Source: Dichetophora obliterata (lineage: Eukaryota > Arthropoda > Insecta > Diptera > Sciomyzidae). From it: a stretch of DNA of 64,000 nucleotides. The translations under genes and the position numbers were made by a program. Location: NCBI GenBank assembly GCA_963920525.1, contig OY986435.1:174690266-174754265 (forward strand), read 5' to 3'. Under the pieces are notes generated by a model. That model was not told the DNA's origin. It worked only from the letters and a program-made list of their open reading frames with translations, and made no database searches. Positions 57,861 through 64,000 of this stretch are shown piece by piece (positions within the stretch are counted from its first letter, which is position 1; each line of letters starts with the position of its first letter).

Positions 57861-58040
57861 ATGCGTAGCTGGACACACAAGAGAAGCGAAGCTTTTTCGC
57901 AGCTTCATAAATTTGATAATTTAATGGTTCTTTTAATAAAAGCATTTTTTAATTAAAAAATTTATATACCATAATGTTAACTTAAAAAAATAATATTCCC
58001 ACCAGTAAATTTTATTACCTTACGTTATTATTTTAAATTT
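57857..58040 (+). repeat. Dispersed repeat, direct partner at 61505-61700
   Basis: Shared landmarks: CAGATGCGT, TGGACACA, GAGAAGCGAAGCTTTTT, TTTGATAATTTAATGGTT, ATACCATAATGTTAACT and TATTACCTTA-like words. It sits exactly at the right end of duplication copy 2 and may have inserted there. Non-coding. Confidence 0.8.
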
Positions 58041-58865
58041 TTTTTGAGTTATTTTTGTAAACGTTAATGAAATAATTAGTTTTTAATATCTAATATATTT
58101 AACGTATATTATATAGATGTAATGTCATCGATATTTCTAGCAAATATTACATCAGTAGTTGTCCTAATCGCGTTGTTAAATATTTGGATCGCTCTTCATT
58201 CGCAAATTATATTTATCAATAATGCTGTGTTTAAGGCATAGAATTTTTTTGAAATTGTTTTTTTTTTTATATTTCAAAAAGATAGTCTTTCTGAAAGTCG
58301 CCAATGGCATGGGTGGATCGGCCCTCCATACATTTGGACTCGATTGGGGCACTCTAAATGGGTCAAAGAGGGGTTTTTCAAAATTTGACCCTACGGGACA
58401 AAAGTTGGGGCATTAGAATTCGTTTAAGAGGTATAGTTCCTCGGGCAAAGTTTCTTATTTTGATCCCTAGAATACGATTTTCATTGAGCAATGGGCGATT
58501 TTTTTGCCTACTCACAAATTGACCCGGCCTAATATATATATACCTTATATATATACAATATACCTTCAAAGTTTAAATATCGTTGTTTAATATATTAACT
58601 TTTTAAAAAAACTCGAAATATACCTTAATTTTTCGAGCGCTAGACCGTCCTTGTCTTAAGTGCCTATGAACATTCATGTCTGAATTCGCAATTAAAATCT
58701 ACACCTAGAATAATTGGCATCTTGTGATAATTTTCAACCCGTTCAATGGCACCTTGCTACTTTTTACCCGACTACGGCGAAGCAAAATGAGAGGTATATG
58801 TGTTTGACCGGTATGTATGTATGTATATATGTTTGTATGTATGTATCTATGTTCATCTGTTCCAC
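58041..58865. other. Non-coding DNA
   Basis: AT-rich. TTTACCCGACTACGGCGAAG at about 58758 and the following TATG/TGTATGTATG microsatellite lead into the tandem array and probably belong to the same repeat element. Confidence 0.4.
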
Positions 58866-59665
58866 TGTCACTTCTAAACTACTTATCATAATATGACAAA
58901 TGAGGTAGCGTTGGAAGCGTTTTGATAGTCTTCTGGTTAATGTCTATGTGACGTCACATTTAATTTAATATAGCGCCCTCTAGCGGACATAAAGTCATAA
59001 AAAAATTTTTTAGTGACATTAGCAAATGAGGTATCGTAAGAAGCGTTTTGATTGTCTGATGAAGAAAAGTTATGTGACGCCACATAAAGTTTAATATAGC
59101 GCCCTCTAGAGGACAAAAAGTCAACTAAACCTCTAACTTCTAAACTAGCCTAATTTCTAAACTACTTATCATAATTTGACAAATGAGGTATCGTTAGAAG
59201 CGTTTTCACCATTCCCTGGTTATCGATTATAAGACGTCACATAAAATTTCTTTCTAGAGGACAGAAAGTAAAATAAGCCCTAACTTGTTAACTACTTATC
59301 TTAATTTGATAAATGAGATATCGTTGGAAGCATTTTGATCGTCCGCTGGCTAAAAACCATGTGACGTCACATAAAATTTAATATAAACCCCTAACTTCTA
59401 AAATACTTATCATATTTTGACAAATGAGGTATCGTTGAAAGCTTTTTCCTCTTCCTCTGATTAAAGGCTATGTGATGTCACATTAAATAGAATAAAGCGT
59501 CCCCTATAGCACAGAAAGATAACTAAACCCCTATCTTCTAAATTACTTATCATAATTTGATAAATCAGGTATCGTTGAAAACGTTTTCTTTTAGTCCGCT
59601 TATTATAGACTTTGTGACGTCACATTCAATCGAATGTGGCGCCTTCTATCGGACATTAAGTCATG
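58866..59665 (+). repeat. Tandem array, about six 110-150-bp units
   Basis: Each unit contains CTTCTAAACTACTTATCATA, TGACAAATGAGGTATCGTT, GTGACGTCACAT and usually GCGCCCTCTAGCGGACA. Units start near 58870, 59014, 59138, 59285, 59395 and 59530. They differ in length by small deletions; the third has a partial duplication of its start and lacks GCGCCC. The TGACGTCA core equals a CRE-type palindrome, but nothing shows regulation. Confidence 0.85.
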
Positions 59666-59746
59666 TACTAAAAAAAATTTTTAGTGCCATAATATATATC
59701 TTTGTTCTTAAATTGATCATCAAATAAGCCCAAAAAAATTTAAATA

Positions 59747-60985
59747 AAGTATAAGTTCAAAAAACTAAAACCCGACTACTAAAAATCACGCTCTAAAAAG
59801 TATGAAACAAGAAAATGTTCTCATCTGAAATTTTTATTCAATGTTTTTTGTTTATTAAATAAACAATTTACACATAATATATTTTATTGTTTTTTATACA
59901 TATTCGTAGTGTTGTTCAAAAGATATCCGTGGTGGTATGCCACCTATCCTAACAAAACAATACATTTTAAGGCCGCGTTCATAGTGGACGCTTTGGCTGA
60001 AGATGATGCATAAAGCTGCTTTGTCGAGCTTTTTTTGATCATAGTGAACGCTTTCTGCTTATAGCTGAGATGCTTTCTTTTCATTTGTCTCTTAGGCAAA
60101 TAATGCCCTCAATTGCGTTTTGCAAAATAAATGGAAGATTTTTTGTTTAATGAATGTGTAGATTCGCGATGATCACCAACCAATAATAAATAAAAGTTTA
60201 AAAGAACTTGAAAACACAAAGCATAACAACGGTGGAAAGTTCAGCACAAAAAGTACCCAAGAAGTACGCAAGAACAATGAGAACTATGTAAACAAACGAG
60301 ATAGAATACACAAGTGCATAGAACTGAAAAGAGCCACAAAACAAAACAACAACGCAACAACAACGCAGAACGGTTAAAATTTCAGCTCAAAAAATATATC
60401 CATCAAATGAAAAAAAATCAACGGAAATATTGTTAACAGGCAAAATAGATAAACAAGTGCCGAAATCCATTTAAAAATGCAGTACGACGCAATAAATAAT
60501 AAAACTAAACAAAAAAAATTTAAACTATGTGATCAAATAAGAATAAAGCGCCGAAAAGCATTTTAAAAATGCTCTACAACAAAGCATAAAAAAAATTATT
60601 TTGCTGTGTGAAAAAGCGAGATGGAGACATAAGCGCTAAAAATCATTTGAAAAGAAGCTTTATGCTGGCACTATGAACACTTTGAGCTTTTTCAATATGA
60701 TTATACACAAAGCGTTTAGGGCAAAGTGCATCAAGAGGACGACATAGCACCATACATCTAGAGGGCGTCCATAACCATATATGGTTCATATACCATCACT
60801 ATGGTGACATCACTATGAATATGTATAAAATTCAATAAAATATATTATGTGTAATTTGCTTATTTAATAAACAAAAAACTTTGAATAGTTTATACATAAA
60901 AATTTTAGATGAGAACATTTTCTTGTTTTAACTTTTTAGAGAGTGATTTTTAATGGTCGGTTTTTAGTTGTTTGAACTTATTTTT
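59747..60985. mobile_element. Inverted-repeat element, arms about 200 bp
   Basis: The left arm 59747-59950 (AACAAGAAAATGTTCTCATC, TTTTTTGTTTATTAAATAA, TTACACATAATATATTTTAT) recurs inverted at about 60785-60985. The interior (59951-60784) has no ORF and includes diverged inverted words around CATAGTGAACGCTTT. It could be a fold-back or MITE; class unknown. Confidence 0.7.
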
Positions 60986-61021
60986 TTATGCTGTTTGGAG
61001 AGCTTATGCACAATGGGTTTG

Positions 61022-61237
61022 TTCGGAAATGCATCATACGCAAACTGCTTTTTAGCATAAACAAAATGTTCGAAAAAGGTTCACTTTGAAGCACTGCAAA
61101 CGTGAAACATTCTAAAATGTAATTTTTTTATCAAGCGTAACTCATCATTCGCATCAAACATATTCACGCTGCAATGTGGACGCTTACAAAATGCTAGTAC
61201 TGCCATACTGCAAATCGTGATGAATTTCCGAATAGAC
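61022..61237. mobile_element. MITE-like segment, weak ends
   Basis: TTCGGAAATGCATCATACG at the left and, on the other strand, TTCGGAAATTCATCACGA at the right form short inverted ends about 215 bp apart. No TSD verified. Confidence 0.4.
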
Positions 61238-61379
61238 CCAGTGTTTTTGATCGATTATTGTGATCTGCTGCATCATAGATTTACGCATTCACAATAGATA
61301 AGGAGGGTAGCTAATGCACAATCCTTTTAATATATTCTTGTCAGAGCTTTACTTAATACTTAATATTGAATAAATCACA

Positions 61380-61450
61380 TGAAGGTACAAAGAGTTTTGG
61401 AGTAAGACTCTCGATCGGAATGGTGCGAGTTCGATTCTCACTGCTTACGC
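61380..61450 (+). other. tRNA-like sequence
   Basis: TTGGAGTAAGACTCTCGATCG followed by GAGTTCGATTCTCAC gives a T-arm-like B-box and possible anticodon arm. The 5' half of a tRNA is not recognisable. Probably a SINE head or tRNA pseudogene; it lies just before the repeat at 61505. Confidence 0.35.
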
Positions 61451-61504
61451 TTACAAGGAAATATTTTTAGTTTTATATCCTCTTGTTGTAATAGACGCAA
61501 GTAA

Positions 61505-61700
61505 AAAAAAAACAGATGCGTCGTTGGACACAGGAGAGAAGCGAAGCTTTTTTGCTTTTATAAGTTTGATAATTTAATGGTTTTTTTAATAAAAAGTTTT
61601 TTTAAAAAAAAATTTTAAATACCATAATGTTAACTAAAAAATATAATATTTCCACCTAAATATTATATTTTTTAGGTAAATTTTTTTACCTTAAATTATT
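61505..61700 (+). repeat. Dispersed repeat, direct partner at 57857-58040
   Basis: It shares the CAGATGCGT, GAGAAGCGAAGCTTTT and ATACCATAATGTTAACT landmarks with the partner. A small palindrome, AAATATAATATTTCCACCTA and its inverse, follows at about 61638-61676. Confidence 0.8.
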
Positions 61701-61724
61701 ATTATTGGTAGTTAAACGAGCTAT

Positions 61725-63397
61725 AGGTCAGATTTTTTTCTTAATTTATTTAATATAAATTTAAATTCCAATATTTCGTTTTTCGTTGAAAAACATCATC
61801 AGGGAAAACACTAAAATATATACAATAATTACAAATTACAATATAATCACATAACATAATATTTAAAATACATGAACTTACAAAAATTAAATAAATATAC
61901 TGAATTTACATTGATTTTTTAAAAAAACATTTGAGAAACGATATGACAAAAAACATAAGAACATCTAGCATAAGTAAACAACACTTGACGACGGACTTTG
62001 ATGACTAATTATTGTTAGTTTTGTCTTATAATGTTTTGTTTATTTGTTTGCTCTTTATTTATTAGGTGTCTGTAGATGTGAGCGCAATTGTCCGTGTCAG
62101 TCTTAAAATTCAATCTCAATTGTTTAGGGACGTTAATAATGTGTAGCATTTCAAGCATGTATCGTCTCCTATAATTTTTCTCTTGCTGCAGAACTTTTGT
62201 TTTGTCAAAATCAGGAGCGTGTCCAGACTTCGTACAATGGGCTGCTAATGCTGTTTTTTGTTCTAAAGGTTTGTCCAGTGCTTTGAAGTCTGACTTATGT
62301 CCTGCTATTCTCGTCCGTAATTTAGTTTTTGTTGTTCCAACATATACCTTTTCGCATAAATTGGATCCGTCACCTTTGCACGGAATTTGATATATCAAAT
62401 TCGATTTGTCCTGCTTGTCAAGTTTACATTTAGTGTTCGTGTAAAGTGTTTGTAAAGTGTTTGATGTTTTAAAAGCTATTCTAAACTGGTCCTTATTAAA
62501 AATGTTGGACTTTTTAAACTTCTCTGAAAAACCGGGAATATATGTCATGCTTTTATAAGTTTTAGGGGGGTCGTCTGTCGTCACTTTTTCGTTTACTGTT
62601 CTTTCTTTATGTTTAACAATTTTTTTTAATTAAATATTCCGGAAAGCAGTTTTTCTTTAAAATATCTTTAATTTTAATCGCATTGTCCTTATGGAATTTT
62701 TTGTCACTTATTTCGAAAACCCGGTTTGTAAAATTTTTAGCTGTATTAATTATTATATTTTTTGGATGTTTTGAGTGAAAATTAATTATTCGTCCTGTTG
62801 CCGTTGGTTTTTGATACCAATTTATTTCTATTTTATTGTTTTTTCTCATAAGTAATGTGTCAAGATAAGGTAGTTTATTGTCAGTTTCATATTCTAAAGT
62901 GAACTTTATTCTCCTATGGTATGAATTTAGTGCGTTTAAAGTGTTTTGGATTTGGTCATATCTAACTATCGCAAAAAGGTCGTCTACATATTTGGTAACT
63001 AATTTTGGTTTCACTGGGAGATCGTCTAAACATTTATCTAAAAGGTCTTCCATTACTACGTCCGCTACTATTGGTGATGCAGGTGATCCCATGGCCGTGC
63101 CTCGTAGTTGTAAATAAATTTTGTTGTCATATTTTAAATATCTAGCGTCTTTTATACAAAGTAATAAAATGTCAGAAAATTGTTTTTTGGTCATATTTGT
63201 GTATTTTTCTATTATTGTCCATTTTCTTTCTATTGTTTTTATAGCGAAGTCAACTGGGATACTAGGGAAAAGTGATACTACGTCGAATGATATTAGTCTC
63301 TCATCGTCTGAAATGTATATGTTAGGGGTTGGAATTAATTTTAAAGGTTTTTTTTCGGTTTTTGAGCATTTATTTAGAAACAACGGTACAACGTATA
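61725..63397 (-). mobile_element. Penelope-like retroelement, 5'-truncated
   Basis: The minus strand carries RT (63390-62613), a GIY-YIG endonuclease (62584-62015) and a 3' end near 61725-61805 containing CCCTGATGATGTTTTTCAAC and an AACGAAATATTGG word, familiar from Penelope 3' regions. Upstream RT sequence is missing: at about 63397 it meets a mariner transposase on the same strand. Confidence 0.85.
62015..63390 (-). pseudogene. Penelope RT plus GIY-YIG endonuclease, one frameshift
   Basis: Penelope-like elements copy RNA into DNA with a telomerase-like RT and nick with a GIY-YIG nuclease. The RT part has ISFDVVSLFPSIPVDFA, LQLRGTAMGSPASPIVAD, TKYVDDLFAIVR and YLDTLL. The endonuclease part (from 62584) has LIYQIPC, KVYVGTTKTKLRTRIAGHK (where YVGxT replaces YIG) and HCTKSGHAPDF. 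The two parts differ by one frame; an 8-A run on the minus strand at 62624-62631 is where one extra base would explain it. The RT N-terminus is missing. Confidence 0.85.
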
Positions 63398-64000
63398 TTA
63401 TTCAAAGTATTGTCCATCTTTAGCTACAACATTTTCCCATCTTTCTGGCAGCATATGGACTCCGCGCCGGAAGAACGATTCGTCTTTTAAGGCAATCCAC
63501 GAATCGACCCATTTTTTGGTATCCTCGTAAGAAGTGAAGCGCTGCTCAGCCAAGCCATGCGTCATCGATCTGAATAGGTGGTAGTCGGAAGAGGCTATGT
63601 CTGGGCTATAAGGCGGGTGGGGTAGCACATCCCAATTCAGCGCCTCCAACGTTTCCTTGACGGTTCTTGCAACATGTGGCCGTGCGTTGTCATGTTGAAA
63701 AACCACTTTGTCGTGTCTTTTGGCATATTCCGGCCGTTTAACCTTTAATGCTCGGCTCAATTGCATCAATTGTTGTTGGTAGCGTTCCCCAGTGATGGTT
63801 TCGTTAGGTTTTAGCAGCTCATAGTACACGACACCCTTCTGATCCCACCAAATACACAGCATAAGCTTGGCGCCTTGAATATTCGGCTTGGCCCTCGATG
63901 TTGATGCATGGCCGGGTGGTCCCCACGATTTTTTTCGCTTAGGATTATCGTAATGGATCCACTTTTCATCGCCAGTGACAATACGATGCAAAAAACTCTT
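63398..64000 (-). CDS. mariner transposase, C-terminal two thirds, runs off the window
   Basis: This D34D transposase would excise and reinsert a mariner at TA sites. Visible from the window edge: RIVTGDEKWIHYDNPKR with the first Asp, VFQHDNARPHVA with the second, and PPYSPDIASSDYHLF with the third, 34 residues later. The end is PERWENVVAKDGQYFE and a stop at 63398. The frame is open for all 197 residues seen. The canonical YSPDLAPSDYHLF is slightly altered. The N-terminal HTH domain and left end lie beyond 64000; no 3' inverted repeat was identified before Penelope sequence starts. Confidence 0.9.
   Translation of the reverse strand, partial: KSFLHRIVTGDEKWIHYDNPKRKKSWGPPGHASTSRAKPNIQGAKLMLCIWWDQKGVVYYELLKPNETITGERYQQQLMQLSRALKVKRPEYAKRHDKVVFQHDNARPHVARTVKETLEALNWDVLPHPPYSPDIASSDYHLFRSMTHGLAEQRFTSYEDTKKWVDSWIALKDESFFRRGVHMLPERWENVVAKDGQYFE

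Noticed and set aside
58866..59665. CRISPR-like array
   Set aside because: The units are contiguous satellite repeats without unique spacers, in a eukaryotic genome.

Overview
The window is AT-rich eukaryotic DNA with spliced exons, long non-coding stretches and a very high load of nested transposable elements. It looks like a dipteran insect chromosome. The best lineage clues are pickpocket-type (DEG/ENaC) channel exons, D34D mariner, Penelope, Kabuki/CsRn1-like Gypsy, LOA-like LINE and piggyBac elements, plus a tRNA-headed SINE whose body I remember from tephritid fruit flies (memory, not a search). The only convincing host genes are two related pickpocket-like channel genes, both on the plus strand and both damaged. 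Everything else that is clearly coding comes from mobile elements, apart from one short spliced coiled-coil gene that lies inside a piggyBac element.

Layout. 0.5-2.7 kb: a hAT MITE with a perfect 8-bp target duplication, a mariner helix-turn-helix remnant, an inverted-repeat element with internal tandem repeats beside a tRNA-like sequence, and a hairpin MITE. 2.7-6.9 kb: mostly featureless. 6.88-9.98 kb: a nearly complete piggyBac element, TTAA-flanked, with one internal stop in the transposase. 10.6-11.4 kb: the last three exons of pickpocket copy 1. 11.4-18.7 kb: a TA-flanked MITE, then a LOA-like LINE inserted in DNA whose empty version survives at 57.3 kb. 19.3-22 kb: a decayed PIF/Harbinger element with divergent Myb-like and transposase genes. 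23-27.7 kb: a large fold-back structure. 28.5-38.6 kb: a Gypsy element interrupted by a second Gypsy element with internally rearranged gag; a Helitron sits in the outer 3' LTR. 41-45.4 kb: a second piggyBac element holding the spliced coiled-coil gene. 45.5-57.1 kb: pickpocket copy 2, N-terminal exons first and C-terminal exons about 10 kb later, with LINE, SINE and MITE insertions between. 57.9-61.7 kb: dispersed repeats, a tandem array and another long inverted repeat. 61.7-64 kb: a Penelope-like element abutting a mariner that runs off the window, both on the minus strand.

How the parts relate. I see no operon-like or defence-like system. The locus is a duplicated channel-gene pair broken up by repeated rounds of insertion. 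The second copy is a natural reference for the first: it marks the LINE insertion site and shows which lesions arose after duplication. The observations most worth checking are the spliced non-transposase gene inside the second piggyBac element, the 124-bp perfect palindrome with reversed gag inside the nested Gypsy element, the inverted partial copy within the Harbinger element, and the MITE family that carries a Pol III-type tRNA-like promoter.
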